A stretch of DNA of 64,000 nucleotides. Origin: Fredinandcohnia aciditolerans (GTDB lineage Bacteria; Bacillota; Bacilli; Bacillales; Bacillaceae_L). Below, one piece after another: positions 19,070 through 27,909 of this stretch. Made by a program: the position numbers and the translations under genes. The stretch lies in assembly GCA_003640645.1 (NCBI GenBank), contig QGHH01000004.1, positions 228,875-292,874 on the forward strand. The letters are read 5' to 3'. The notes under the pieces were generated by a model. The model was not told the DNA's origin, ran no database searches, and was given only the letters and a program-made list of their open reading frames with translations. Within the stretch, counting starts at the first letter, position 1. The number at the start of each line of letters is the position of its first letter.

Positions 19070-19633
19070 TTATTTTTCTTGTTCCCATTCTTCTCTTAGC
19101 AACCCCATCCGGATTGAGTCGTAGTAGAAGCCATTATAGTAGCGACATTTTCTCATACGCGCTTCGAGTGTCATGCCGAGCTTTTGGCCAACCTTGACCA
19201 TACGTTGATTCCCTGACCATGTCGTGTATCCGACTCTTTCGATGTATGGGATCGTTTCAAATAAATAGTCAATCCAATGCTTCATCGCCTCGGTTCCGTA
19301 TCCATCCCCCCAATATTCCGGAAGATAGATGACAATGCCCATCTCAAGCCATCTTGTGGCTTCACTTTCCCAATAGAAAATAACGGATCCGATGATTTGA
19401 CCATCGGCTTCAATAATCATGTGATCTAATGGGTGGTGTTGCATGGCGAGTTGATGTTCAGCCTTTTTTATATACGTTTCTTTATCTATGTACTTAAGTG
19501 TGAAATAAGGCGCATCCCACTTTTTCCATTCTGGATTTGGGTTACCGTAGCGCAGTTCCCAAAGTACAGGTAAATCTTCTTTTTCAACTTGACGTAAAGT
19601 GACTTTTTCTCCTTTTACTTTAACTAGATTCAT
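19070..19633 (-). CDS. GNAT N-acetyltransferase, RimJ/RimL-like
   Basis: 187 residues. The start VTLRQVEKEDLPVLWELR and the acetyl-CoA region (EMGIVIYLPEYWGDGYGTEAMKHW) followed by GNQRMVKVGQKLGM are typical of the RimJ/RimL group of GNAT acetyltransferases. ATG 19633 follows AGGGGGATTAAG; the 13 residues upstream in frame lack such a site. Substrate unknown. Confidence 0.82.
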   Translation of the reverse strand: MNLVKVKGEKVTLRQVEKEDLPVLWELRYGNPNPEWKKWDAPYFTLKYIDKETYIKKAEHQLAMQHHPLDHMIIEADGQIIGSVIFYWESEATRWLEMGIVIYLPEYWGDGYGTEAMKHWIDYLFETIPYIERVGYTTWSGNQRMVKVGQKLGMTLEARMRKCRYYNGFYYDSIRMGLLREEWEQEK

Positions 19634-19754
19634 CTTAATCCCCCTGCTATCTTTCAAAACGTTAATTTCCAATATATTACCTATATATATGTTTTATTCG
19701 GTATCAACATAGAAAATCCTTTCTTTTATTAAAACCATGACTGTGAAAAAATAC

Positions 19755-19911
19755 TCGTGCCTGCTCTCCGAACGCAATGGGCGGAAAGGGGAACGATTGC
19801 GCCTGAATCGTGCCTGATCGCTAAACTAAATGGGCGGAAAGGGGACGATAGCGTCTGAATCGTGCCCAATCGCCAAACGCAATCAGAAAAAGGGGAACGA
19901 TAGCGTCTGAA
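19755..19911. repeat. Three tandem 52-53-base repeats
   Basis: Copies start at 19755, 19808 and 19860 (lengths 53, 52, 52). Each begins CGTGCC, contains GGAAAGGGG or AAAAAGGGG, then ACGATAGCG or ACGATTGCG, and ends CTGAAT. The copies are imperfect and non-coding and fill most of the gap 19634-19972. No promoter was identified. Confidence 0.85.
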
Positions 19912-19939
19912 TTTACTGCTTTTAGCTCTTTTTCGGCAT

Positions 19940-19973
19940 TAAAAAAGCATGCAGCGTTTTACTACTGCATGCT
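19940..19973 (-). terminator. Intrinsic terminator of the FAD monooxygenase gene
   Basis: AAGCATGCAG pairs with CTGCATGCTT, followed by T6 on the reverse strand. The stem overlaps the stop codon. Confidence 0.8.
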
Positions 19974-21070
19974 TAATTTCCAACCACTTCTAGGAAATTC
20001 TCTACGAATGCCTCTTCTTTTTCAAACTGCATTTCTTGTTGTTGTTCGATTTCCACGCGTCTTGTAATTTCAAATTCTTTTAATCTTGTTTCACTAAGAT
20101 CGCCTGCATTTAATGCTTGTTCAAGAATTGGCGCCAATACATGTGCATCTTTAATTGCACAGTTAATACCAATCGCTGCTGTTGGTGTCATTGTATGTGC
20201 TGCATCTCCAAGGATGATGAGGCCATTTTTTACCCAAGTGTCTGCATTTGAACTAAAAACTTTTAGGCAGACGAAGTTCTTCCACGATTGAATCTGCTCC
20301 CTTACAGTTGACTCTAATTCTGGAAAGCTTGTTATAAGTGGCTCCAAAAATGGCTCTAGCTGCTGCTTTCGTAAAGAATTGAATGTACCTTCTGGAATGT
20401 TCCAACCAATTTGAATCATCCCACCTGTTTGGGTAAACAAAGCTAGTTGATGTCCATTAGCAAGAACCATTTTTGTTGAAGGCTCCCAATCAGCAGGTGC
20501 TGGAATTTTAGCCCAAAGCACATCATAACCATGTGATTCCTCTGAAGCCGCAATACCCGCAAGTTTTCGAACAGTTGAGTAACGGCCATCCGTACCAACT
20601 ACGATTTTACTCGTAATGTTGATTTCTTCTCCATTTTGCTTTGCTTTTACACCTGTATATTGTCCTTTATCATCCTGAACTAACCCTGTGACAGTTGTGT
20701 TTACAAGCAACTGAAAGTTTGGAAACCTTTCAGCTTCTTTTGAAACAGCCGTTAAAAAATGGGGCTGCGGTATATGAATACCAACGTGATCCTCAGTTGT
20801 TGGAGTGACTGTTTTTACAATATGCCTACCATTAATATATTGAACCTTCTTCATCTTTAATAATCCAAGTGCTTCTATTTTATCGAAAAGTTGATGTTCT
20901 TTTAATATCACTTCGGTTTCTGCGTTGATGTGCTCACCTCTAAATTCACGTTCATTTCCAGAAGTACGCTCAACGACGATAGTTGATATACCCTTCTTCG
21001 CCATTAAATAGCCAAGTAGAGCACCCGCAGGACCTCCGCCCACAATACAAACATCTGTCTGCAAATTCAT
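19973..21070 (-). CDS. FAD-dependent monooxygenase (PHBH/UbiH fold)
   Basis: A 365-residue aromatic-hydroxylase-type flavoprotein: N-terminal GGGPAGALLGYLMAKKG, the middle VVGTDGRYSTVR (DG motif) and the FAD-binding LGDAAHTMTPTAAIGIN. Members hydroxylate aromatic or polyketide compounds using NAD(P)H and oxygen; the substrate cannot be inferred from the solitary context. Start ATG 21070 follows GAAGGTGATAAC; an extension to 21103 lacks a ribosome site. Confidence 0.85.
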   Translation of the reverse strand: MNLQTDVCIVGGGPAGALLGYLMAKKGISTIVVERTSGNEREFRGEHINAETEVILKEHQLFDKIEALGLLKMKKVQYINGRHIVKTVTPTTEDHVGIHIPQPHFLTAVSKEAERFPNFQLLVNTTVTGLVQDDKGQYTGVKAKQNGEEINITSKIVVGTDGRYSTVRKLAGIAASEESHGYDVLWAKIPAPADWEPSTKMVLANGHQLALFTQTGGMIQIGWNIPEGTFNSLRKQQLEPFLEPLITSFPELESTVREQIQSWKNFVCLKVFSSNADTWVKNGLIILGDAAHTMTPTAAIGINCAIKDAHVLAPILEQALNAGDLSETRLKEFEITRRVEIEQQQEMQFEKEEAFVENFLEVVGN

Positions 21071-21252
21071 GTTATCACCTTCTATTATAATCGTATGATG
21101 CAAAAAGGTTTCCTAATAAGAAACAAAGTTCACTAAACGATAATTAAATGATAACAATCAGGATTTATTTGGTCAACTGATATTCATTTCCATACATGAT
21201 TGTAATAAAATAGAGAGTAATGATTTGGAATATTTTTCAAGGGGAGAGTTGA

Positions 21253-22077
21253 ATGAATAAAATCCTTTTACTGATTGTGTTCACTTGTGGCCTATTTTTA
21301 GCAGGATGCAGTGGCGAGCAGACGGGACTATCGCAACAGGTGAATGAAGAAGATAATACATCACCAAAACAAGGAGAAACCGATGAGAACGATGATGCAC
21401 CGGCAGAAGTAGATGAAGAAGATACGCCATCAAAGCAAGTAGAAGAGGAAACAAATACTGAACCTTTTGAAATAGATACAGCGACTTATGAGGATGGGGA
21501 GCTTACAATTCATTATCCTCAGCTAAATGAAATGCAGGATAAGAATATTGAGCAGGAAATCAATACTCTTATTAAAGAAGACGCAACTCTTTTTATTGAG
21601 CAATATCATGGTGGTGACTCTTCACTTGAAATGAATTACGAAATCCTATTGCCAGATGCTGATACTTTTAGTATTCAATATACTGGTGATTATCATGGTG
21701 GGATGTATCCTACAAGCCTCCTTTTCACCACCACTATTGACTGGAAAAAAGGAGAAAAAGTTAGACTATCGGATAAGTTTGTAATTGATGCAGGCTTCAT
21801 TGAAAAATTGCGAAATGCACCGTACATTGATTGGGAAAATCCAAAGGAGCCAAATCAGGAAAAACAGGCTGCTATTGTTGAATACTTAAATACTTTTGAT
21901 GCACAAACGCTTATTGATGCCATCACGAAAGCAGATCATCCAAATCCTGAAGAAAACCCTTATGGTGTTTTTTCATACTTCCTTGATGATGCTGTTATCG
22001 TAAGTATTCAAGTTCCACATGCACTTGGAGACCATGCTGAGTTTGAGCTAAAAATGAATGATTTGGTGAAAAAATAA
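21253..22077 (+). CDS. Lipoprotein with RsiV-like DUF3298 domain
   Basis: 274 residues. A signal peptide with lipobox LAGC (Cys19) is followed by a very acidic, low-complexity linker (about 22-75) and a C-terminal domain. That domain contains IEQEINTLIKEDA, YTGDYHGGMYPTS and LSDKFVIDAGF, matching the DUF3298/DUF4163 fold found in the lysozyme-binding part of RsiV. It has no cytoplasmic anti-sigma region, so it is a free surface lipoprotein. Ligand binding or lysozyme inhibition is possible but unproven. Strong GGGGAGAG ribosome site. Confidence 0.75.
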   Translation: MNKILLLIVFTCGLFLAGCSGEQTGLSQQVNEEDNTSPKQGETDENDDAPAEVDEEDTPSKQVEEETNTEPFEIDTATYEDGELTIHYPQLNEMQDKNIEQEINTLIKEDATLFIEQYHGGDSSLEMNYEILLPDADTFSIQYTGDYHGGMYPTSLLFTTTIDWKKGEKVRLSDKFVIDAGFIEKLRNAPYIDWENPKEPNQEKQAAIVEYLNTFDAQTLIDAITKADHPNPEENPYGVFSYFLDDAVIVSIQVPHALGDHAEFELKMNDLVKK

Positions 22078-22088
22078 ATAAACTTTGA

Positions 22089-22121
22089 GAAAAGCGCTTA
22101 GTGGAAACTGGCGCTTTTTTT
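22089..22121 (+). terminator. Intrinsic terminator
   Basis: AAAGCGC pairs with GCGCTTT, followed by T7, 12 bases after the lipoprotein stop codon. Confidence 0.85.
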
Positions 22122-22170
22122 CTTTTGGTTGTTAACTAACCACAAAAGGTTCACAAATTCCTAAAATTAG

Positions 22171-22204
22171 CAAAAAAAGCATTAATCCGGAGAGAATTAA
22201 TGCT
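22171..22204 (-). terminator. Intrinsic terminator after the GNAT gene
   Basis: AGCATTAAT pairs with ATTAATGCT, with T7 on the reverse strand. It ends the minus-strand GNAT/VOC/membrane protein group. Confidence 0.8.
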
Positions 22205-22247
22205 AGTGCGAAGGAAACTATCTAGTTCTAACCTTATGCAAATGAAT

Positions 22248-22769
22248 CTAAATTTCTATCCAAAACCTTTTAATTACATTTCCATCTTCTTCGATAAAGT
22301 CCGTATCAGGTACCCCACCGTTATTTACTATTGTTTTTAATGAACCTATATTATCCTCATCACAAACAACTAAGGCTTTTTGAATCCCAAGTTTTTTCGC
22401 TTTTTCTAAAGATAATGCTAAAAGTTTCGATGCGTACCCCTTACGTCGCTCAGAGGGACGGATTCCATACCCAATATGACCACCACTGTTGAATAACGTT
22501 TCAGTTAATCGATGGCGGATATTTACTGCACCAATTACTTTTTTATTTTCACCAACTAACCAAAAGGTTGAGTCAGGCACCCAATTTTCCGGGAGATTTT
22601 CTCCTTTTTCAGCATCAAATAGAGATTGAAGCATATCTTGAAAATTTGATGGGTCCTTACTAATCACCCAAGGTACCATATCTTCATTACTATCTTTCCA
22701 TTCATTGTAGAAAGATAGATATTCAAATTGATAGTCTAGTGATGGCCGAATTAATGTTGTCTGTTCCAT
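22248..22769 (-). CDS. GNAT N-acetyltransferase
   Basis: 173 residues. The acetyl-CoA-binding motif appears as GHIGYGIRPSERRKGYASKLLALSLEKAKKLG, followed by the NIGSL helix. It resembles small predicted acetyltransferases with a long N-terminal half. Start set at ATG 22769, seven bases behind AAGGTG; the ATG two codons upstream is too close. It lies 20 bases after the VOC gene and is probably cotranscribed with it. Confidence 0.8.
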   Translation of the reverse strand: MEQTTLIRPSLDYQFEYLSFYNEWKDSNEDMVPWVISKDPSNFQDMLQSLFDAEKGENLPENWVPDSTFWLVGENKKVIGAVNIRHRLTETLFNSGGHIGYGIRPSERRKGYASKLLALSLEKAKKLGIQKALVVCDEDNIGSLKTIVNNGGVPDTDFIEEDGNVIKRFWIEI

Positions 22770-22789
22770 ATACATTCACCTTCTAGTTA

Positions 22790-23464
22790 TTATTTATACA
22801 CTTCTATCAGATTTTCAGAGTTAACTATAATTTTACTGCCATCTGTTGTTAAAATTTCAATTGGAAATATTGCAGAGATTTTATCGGAAAAGATCCATCT
22901 TCTCCCAGGTTGATTTAAAATGATGAATACACCTTTTGATTTATCTCCCATGAAATTTAGTGATGTTTGACTAAGTGGGTTGTTGTTACGCTCATTTATA
23001 CCAATCTCTATTAACCGAGTGCCAGCACTAATCGCATCATTTACTGTAAGTCCTATTTCACTAATATTTATCACATTGTCTATCGAGAATGGCTTTGCTT
23101 CTTCTTTTGAGCCCTGCCTTGAAATGAACTCTACAATATTCCCAGCTGGATCGTAAAAATAGAAAGCATGTGCGGAAAAGAAAGAAAAATAGACTTCATC
23201 ATCCCCATCCTCCACATTTAGTTCCACCCTCTCTTTGACCCATGACTTAGCTTCACTAAACTGGTTAGAAGGAATATTAAAGGCAAAGTGATAGAACGGA
23301 TTCCCTTTTACATTTTCCGTAGTAAATTCTAACTCGCTAGAACCTACCTTAATTCGAAAGCTACTTTTATTTTCATTAATTAATGGAAATCCGAAAAGAT
23401 CAACATAGAACTTCTTCATTTCATTCATTCTATCTGTTTGTAATTTTACCAACTGTACTTCCAT
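22790..23464 (-). CDS. VOC-family (glyoxalase/dioxygenase fold) protein
   Basis: 224 residues. One VOC domain in the first 120 residues (KLQTDRMNEMKKFYVDLFGFPLI ... FYDPAGNIVEFISRQ) is followed by a second half that looks like a diverged second domain with fewer metal ligands. Activity cannot be predicted. Start behind GAGGAGTGTCTCAAC. Close to the flanking genes on the same strand, suggesting a three-gene unit. Confidence 0.75.
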   Translation of the reverse strand: MEVQLVKLQTDRMNEMKKFYVDLFGFPLINENKSSFRIKVGSSELEFTTENVKGNPFYHFAFNIPSNQFSEAKSWVKERVELNVEDGDDEVYFSFFSAHAFYFYDPAGNIVEFISRQGSKEEAKPFSIDNVINISEIGLTVNDAISAGTRLIEIGINERNNNPLSQTSLNFMGDKSKGVFIILNQPGRRWIFSDKISAIFPIEILTTDGSKIIVNSENLIEVYK

Positions 23465-23485
23465 GTTGAGACACTCCTCTACAAA

Positions 23486-23773
23486 TTACTGATTCATTAC
23501 CGAAAATCCTATCCACCCAATAAGAATAAAATTTGGAGATACCAGCAAAATGGATAACCATTTTACTTTTTTGGCTAGGGACACGGCAGCCCCGACATAA
23601 AACAATGGAAATATAAGTCCCCATATTTCAAAACGTGGTGTAGCTGCAAGATATAGTGACAGTGGTACTATAAGCACAGCTGATATTACGAGTAATAAAG
23701 GTTTTCTTTTATAGATTGCTAAAACGGAAAGGATAAGTGATACAATCATAAACGGCCAAAATAGAAATGCCAT
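23486..23773 (-). CDS. Small four-helix membrane protein
   Basis: 95 residues, almost entirely hydrophobic in about four segments, with the short basic turn KRKP. No family recognised. Start at ATG 23773 with GGAGGTTCCT upstream; the in-frame TTG four codons earlier is part of that ribosome site. Confidence 0.6.
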   Translation of the reverse strand: MAFLFWPFMIVSLILSVLAIYKRKPLLLVISAVLIVPLSLYLAATPRFEIWGLIFPLFYVGAAVSLAKKVKWLSILLVSPNFILIGWIGFSVMNQ

Positions 23774-23825
23774 AGGAACCTCCAATTTGTAAGAAATGAC
23801 AACTGTAATATTACTTTAGTTCAAC

Positions 23826-23862
23826 AAAAAGAAGTGTTAATCCTTCTTTGATTAACACCTCT
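23826..23862 (-). terminator. Terminator after the 59-residue membrane protein
   Basis: GTGTTAATC pairs with GATTAACAC over a 10-base loop, with a TTCTTTTTG tract on the reverse strand. Confidence 0.7.
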
Positions 23863-23870
23863 TTAGACGG

Positions 23871-24050
23871 TTATGTTTTTAATATGAGTAAAACAATGAG
23901 AAATATGATAAGGCCAATCATAAAAATCGTACCAAGACTTGCGCTGTAGACAACATACACATTTACATGAAGGATCACATGGACAATCAGGATAACGAGT
24001 ATCAAAATCAGCAATAGAATTGCTACACTAATATTCTTATTCCTATTCAA
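23871..24050 (-). CDS. 59-residue membrane protein
   Basis: Read directly: TTG start at 24050 with AAGGTG upstream, then NRNKNISVAILLLILILVIL, a central HVNVYVVYSASLG and a second helix ending LIIFLIVLLILKT. Two membrane helices, no recognised family. A terminator follows the stop codon, supporting a real transcription unit. Confidence 0.6.
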   Translation of the reverse strand: MNRNKNISVAILLLILILVILIVHVILHVNVYVVYSASLGTIFMIGLIIFLIVLLILKT

Positions 24051-24206
24051 AAAATCAGCACCTTAACGAAGAGATTAGGAAGGCTTGTATTATAACGTTT
24101 ATTCTTCAGTTCATGACAATATTCCTAAAACTCCCTAATCTGAGTGTGATTCCGGTAAAGCATTTATCGATTCTAAGACTGGTACGTACAGCTTTAAACT
24201 CCTCCA

Positions 24207-25025
24207 TCAGGAAGGATGACGCCAACGTCCAAATCCTCCTTCTGTATTAATGATTTGTCCGGTCATCCACGAAGCTTCATCCGTTAATAACCACGCAATA
24301 AGACGCGCTGGATCTTCCGGCTGCCCAATCCTTCCAAATGGGAACATGGGTTTAAGATTTTCCCATAATTCCTCGGTCATATACCCCGTATCAACTGGTC
24401 CCGGGTTCACGGTATTCACAGTAATGTTTTGATCAGCCAATTGATCTGATAGTGTCAGCGTTACATCAGCAAGCGCTCCCTTCGAAGCAACGTAGGCAAC
24501 TTCACCTGGCATGGGACCTAATCTTTGTCCCGAGGTCATGAAAATAATTTTTCCTCTGCCTGATTTAGGATCATGTTGAGCTGCAAAATATTGTGCGAGT
24601 AGAATGGACGAGCGTGCATTAACAGCCCAGTGTTTATCTAACATTTCTACAGTCAGTTCACCAAGTAAGCCATCGCTACCACTCATTGCATGATTACAAA
24701 CAAGAGCATCTATATGTCCACATTTATTACGGATTTCATCTATCACCCTTTTTGGTTCTTCAGGCTCTAAAAAATTCCCGCTTATGTCATATAGAAATGC
24801 ACCTTCAATTAGTTCAGCATTAATACCTTTTAGTACTTCACTCAAATCATCTGCACCCCATGATTGATCTTGATCGTGCGGCTGGAAATGATGAATCATA
24901 ACAGATGCTCCCCATGCAGCCACTTGGCGGGCTATCGCATACCCAATCCCTTGGCGACGGCTAACTCCAGTAATTAATACATTTTTTCCTTTAAGTGGAT
25001 ATTGGTCTCGAATGAATTGGCTCAT
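24207..25025 (-). CDS. Short-chain dehydrogenase/reductase
   Basis: 272 residues of classical SDR fold: cofactor motif TGVSRRQGIG near residue 20, CNHA (NNAG equivalent), catalytic Ser in MTSGQRLG and YVASK (Tyr/Lys), then PGPVDTGYM and the C-terminal GQIINTEGGFG. It is 3-oxoacyl-ACP reductase-like by shape, but the substrate is unknown. The cofactor loop (SRRQ) could favour NADP. ATG 25025 and the TTG just before it are both possible starts behind AAGGGAG. Confidence 0.88.
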   Translation of the reverse strand: MSQFIRDQYPLKGKNVLITGVSRRQGIGYAIARQVAAWGASVMIHHFQPHDQDQSWGADDLSEVLKGINAELIEGAFLYDISGNFLEPEEPKRVIDEIRNKCGHIDALVCNHAMSGSDGLLGELTVEMLDKHWAVNARSSILLAQYFAAQHDPKSGRGKIIFMTSGQRLGPMPGEVAYVASKGALADVTLTLSDQLADQNITVNTVNPGPVDTGYMTEELWENLKPMFPFGRIGQPEDPARLIAWLLTDEASWMTGQIINTEGGFGRWRHPS

Positions 25026-25170
25026 CAAACGTGATCTCCCTTTTCTTTAGATTTAGATTACTCTATATTACTTATAAAATAGCATGTGCTTCCAGAATTC
25101 ACATCTGTTTTTCTAACTATTCTTTTAAAAAAAGGCTCTTTTCTAACAGATTGTTGTTTTTAAATGTAGG

Positions 25171-25532
25171 GTGATTTCCGCTCCTGGTACTCGCTTTCCG
25201 CGGGCGATCCGCAAGCCTCCTCAACGAAATGTGGAGGCGGCTTGCACAGAAACGAGAAAATTGGCCGACTAAAGCGCCACGTCCTGTGGCGGAGTCGGCA
25301 CTAGCACGTCCTGTGCGTCGGAGACTCCGACAAAGAGGCGTATTTTGCCTCTGAAGGAGGAGGTGAAATTTCTCGAGTTTCTAGCTGCTGCAACTGGACA
25401 AGTCGCTATGTCACTGCGGGGTCTCTTCTTGCTCGCTATTCCCGCAGGACGTTGAATTTGCTTCCTTGAACATACACCGCACGAAGAAAATGCCAGCATT
25501 TTCGAGGATCTCGTACCATCCACTGAAATCAC
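25171..25532. repeat. Hairpin-rich, GC-rich dispersed repeat
   Basis: The only strongly GC-rich block of the gap 25026-25721. It opens GTGATTTCCGCTC and closes with TGAAATCAC, giving short inverted ends (GTGATTTC). In between is a series of hairpins: GCAAGCC/GGCTTGC, GCCGACT/AGTCGGC enclosing CGCCACGTCCTGTGGCG, GCACGTCCTGTGC, GTCGGAGACTCCGAC, AGAGGC/GCCTCT, CTGCGGG/CCCGCAG and GAAAATGCCAGCATTTTC. I recognise the GCTTTCCGCGGGC segment from a family repeated through Bacillaceae genomes. Reading frames in it are spurious. The rest of the gap shows nothing clear. Confidence 0.8.
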
Positions 25533-25721
25533 TTAATTAACAATAATATATCCCTTGCATAATCGGATTAAAAAGCAACTAAGTTTACGATAACAGCCTA
25601 AAAAATCAATAAAAAATGCGCTGTCATAGACAACGCACCTGATTAATCGTATAAACAGCAATTCATACACATTAAATCATCTTTTTTACGTTAGTTTCCC
25701 CAACCCAAACATACCCTTTTA

Positions 25722-25892
25722 TCATTGTACTTTCTTCTTCTCTTCTTTAACTGTTAGAATTTCAGTGTCTTGCCCCAATTGTTTTCGGATTTGTTTTCTC
25801 GCTTCCGCCGATGTTCTTGCGTTGACTGACTTGACTTGTACTTTTCCGTCTACTTCTATTTCAACCAGAAAGCATTTTGCCCCACATCTCAT
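25722..25892 (-). CDS. Small conserved-looking soluble protein (56 residues)
   Basis: Start at ATG 25892 behind a consensus AGGAGGTCTTATC; a frame extending upstream to 26033 has no such site. The product is MRCGAKCFLVEIEVDGKV, then QVKSVNARTSAEARKQIRKQ and a charged tail. It looks like a compact beta-alpha protein with two Cys near the start; function unknown. Confidence 0.65.
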   Translation of the reverse strand: MRCGAKCFLVEIEVDGKVQVKSVNARTSAEARKQIRKQLGQDTEILTVKEEKKKVQ

Positions 25893-26139
25893 GATAAGAC
25901 CTCCTAATCCTTCCGTTTTAGCAAAAAAAGTAAATATTGTATCAGAAGTGTAAATAAAAGATGAAGGCGTGTCTAGTACATTCGAATTACCTTCACTTCC
26001 CATCTCAAAAGTTAAACTGAAACTTCCCATCAAAAGGAACCAATTAACTAACCGTGATAGCTAAAAAGATTATGCTAAAATATCTATTTATCTTTTTATA
26101 GTTATATATGAAGCATGAGGTTTGTACCATTTTTTCCTA

Positions 26140-26193
26140 TTAACCTTTTATTTACTTTCTAGTAAAGCGATATTCAAACTCGAATTCTATACT
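26140..26193 (+). promoter_or_regulatory. Alkaline phosphatase promoter with possible PhoP repeats
   Basis: TTAACC (26140-26145) and TTTACT (26151-26156) are separated by 5 bases, as PhoP boxes are, and lie upstream of TATACT (26188-26193), a good -10. Only two weak repeats are seen, so PhoP control is tentative though expected for this gene. Confidence 0.35.
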
Positions 26194-26223
26194 AATCCTA
26201 ACAACATTTTAGGAGGAATAGTA

Positions 26224-27549
26224 ATGAAAAACAAATCTATTAAAAAGAAACTGATTCCGTTTGCTGTTGTGTCTTCACTCGCACTTGGAGCCCTTGTTGG
26301 AAACTTTTCAGTTCCTACTGCTGATGCAAAGTCAAGTAAGCCAGATACGAATAATGGTAAAGCTAAAAATGTTATTTTTATGGTTCCAGACGGCTATTCT
26401 GCTTCATATGCAACGAACTACAGATGGTATAAAGGTGAGGAAACTGTGCTTGATTCAATGCTAGTTGGGATGCATCGCACCTATTCCTCTAACTCAGAGG
26501 TGACCGACTCAGCCGCAGCAGGTACAGCTATGGCAACTGGAATTAAAACAAATAATGGGATGATTAGTACATCTCCAGATGGGAAAGATTTAAAAACAAT
26601 TCTTGAAGCTGCTGAAGAGAAAGGAAAATCATCAGGCTTAGTTGCAACTTCAACAATTACACATGCAACACCCGCTGTATTTGCTTCTCATGTAGCTTCA
26701 CGTTCAAATGAAGCAGATATTGCACCACAATTGCTAGAAAATGATGTCGATGTTATTCTTGGCGGAGGTAAAAAATACTTCCCTGAATCCTTACTGAATG
26801 AGGCCGTCAAAAATGGATATCAATATGTTACAAAGCAAGATGAGCTTAAAAAAGCCCAGAAATCAAACAAACTTATCGGGCTATTTGCTGAAGATGGCAT
26901 GGCACCTGAATTAGATCGTGATGAAACCAACGAGCCTAGCCTTGCAGAAATGACAGAAACTGCGATAGACGTTCTTAAAAAGGATAAGGATGGGTTCTTC
27001 TTAATGGTTGAAGGAAGCCAAATTGATTGGGCTGGTCATGATAATGATGCTGCATGGGCAATGAAGGACAGTGAAGCATTTGAACTTGCTGTTGAGGAAG
27101 CGGTAGAATTTGCTAAGAAGGATGGCAACACATTAGTGGTTGTTGCTGGTGACCATGATACTGGCGGGATGTCAGTCGGTGGTTATGGAAAAGGAGATGC
27201 AAATCTCGAGGTTTTACGTAACGTTACAGCAACTGGTGATTTCATGGAAAGCAAACTGAACGCTGCCCGCAGTAATGTAAAGGAAGTAGTTAAGCAGTAT
27301 ACAAATTTGGATTTAACTGCTGCCGAAGTGGAAAGAATCAAGGCTGCTAACTCGCCATCGATCGCAATTAATCAAGTTGTTTCTGAACGTGCAATTGTTG
27401 GCTGGTCAAGCTCGGGGCACACTGGTACTGACGTTCCTTTATATGCATTCGGACCAGGGTCTCACTTATTTAATGGATTACATGAAAATACAAACCTACC
27501 TGTGTTAATGGCCAAAGCAATGAAAATCAAATTCAAGCCTGGAAAATAA
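26224..27549 (+). CDS. Secreted alkaline phosphatase
   Basis: A phosphate-scavenging metalloenzyme of 441 residues. A Sec signal peptide (basic KNKSIKKK, hydrophobic core, likely cleavage after TADA near residue 35) precedes the catalytic domain with metal-ligand Asp56 (MVPDGY), nucleophile Ser96 (VTDSAAAGTAMATG), THATPAVFASH, QIDWAGHDND, GDHDTGG and SSSGHTGTDVP. All expected two-zinc/one-magnesium site segments are present. ATG 26224 follows AGGAGGAATAGTA. Related to B. subtilis PhoA/PhoB. Confidence 0.93.
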   Translation: MKNKSIKKKLIPFAVVSSLALGALVGNFSVPTADAKSSKPDTNNGKAKNVIFMVPDGYSASYATNYRWYKGEETVLDSMLVGMHRTYSSNSEVTDSAAAGTAMATGIKTNNGMISTSPDGKDLKTILEAAEEKGKSSGLVATSTITHATPAVFASHVASRSNEADIAPQLLENDVDVILGGGKKYFPESLLNEAVKNGYQYVTKQDELKKAQKSNKLIGLFAEDGMAPELDRDETNEPSLAEMTETAIDVLKKDKDGFFLMVEGSQIDWAGHDNDAAWAMKDSEAFELAVEEAVEFAKKDGNTLVVVAGDHDTGGMSVGGYGKGDANLEVLRNVTATGDFMESKLNAARSNVKEVVKQYTNLDLTAAEVERIKAANSPSIAINQVVSERAIVGWSSSGHTGTDVPLYAFGPGSHLFNGLHENTNLPVLMAKAMKIKFKPGK

Positions 27550-27561
27550 TCTGTACTATGT

Positions 27562-27594
27562 AAAAGAGCTGTTAAGATACAGCTCTTTTTTTGT
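27562..27594 (+). terminator. Intrinsic terminator of alkaline phosphatase
   Basis: AAAGAGCTGT pairs with ACAGCTCTTT, followed by T7. Confidence 0.85.
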
Positions 27595-27660
27595 CAAAGA
27601 AAATAAAAACACCCTAAACGATGTTATACTAGTCAAAAAGGAAAATTAAGGGTGTAATTC

Positions 27661-27909
27661 ATGAAAGATTTATGGGACAAAAATGGGTTGAAGTTGCTGG
27701 CATTCGTTGCATTTATATTTATCCTTTATACAATCTATGATAACGTTCAGGAGCATCAGGAGTTCCTTGAAAAAGCGGAGCAAAATCAAGTTGAAGAGAG
27801 AGTTTGGCGTAAGTATGTTGTGAATGGGCTATTAGAAGGACCTAGGTTTTCCGTCCAAATCGGTGCCTTGCCTGATAGTAGTATCCCTACAAAACATAAT
27901 GATTCATGA
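27661..27909 (+). CDS. Membrane protein, possible N-terminal half of a split gene
   Basis: 82 residues: one membrane helix (KLLAFVAFIFILYTIY) followed by an exported segment of beta character (RKYVVNGLLEGPRFSVQIG). It overlaps the next gene by ATGA. The exported segment stops in the middle of what looks like a single small beta domain that the next product continues, so the two may derive from one gene by a one-base deletion. Both stops between the frames are real in this sequence. Confidence 0.5.
   Translation: MKDLWDKNGLKLLAFVAFIFILYTIYDNVQEHQEFLEKAEQNQVEERVWRKYVVNGLLEGPRFSVQIGALPDSSIPTKHNDS

Noticed and set aside
25269-25532. Minus-strand frame of 87 codons
   Set aside because: Lies wholly inside the hairpin-rich dispersed repeat; such frames recur as spurious hypotheticals.
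27885-27909. Programmed -1 frameshift joining the two membrane-protein frames
   Set aside because: The downstream frame has stops at 27897-27899 and 27900-27902, and there is no slippery heptamer after them.
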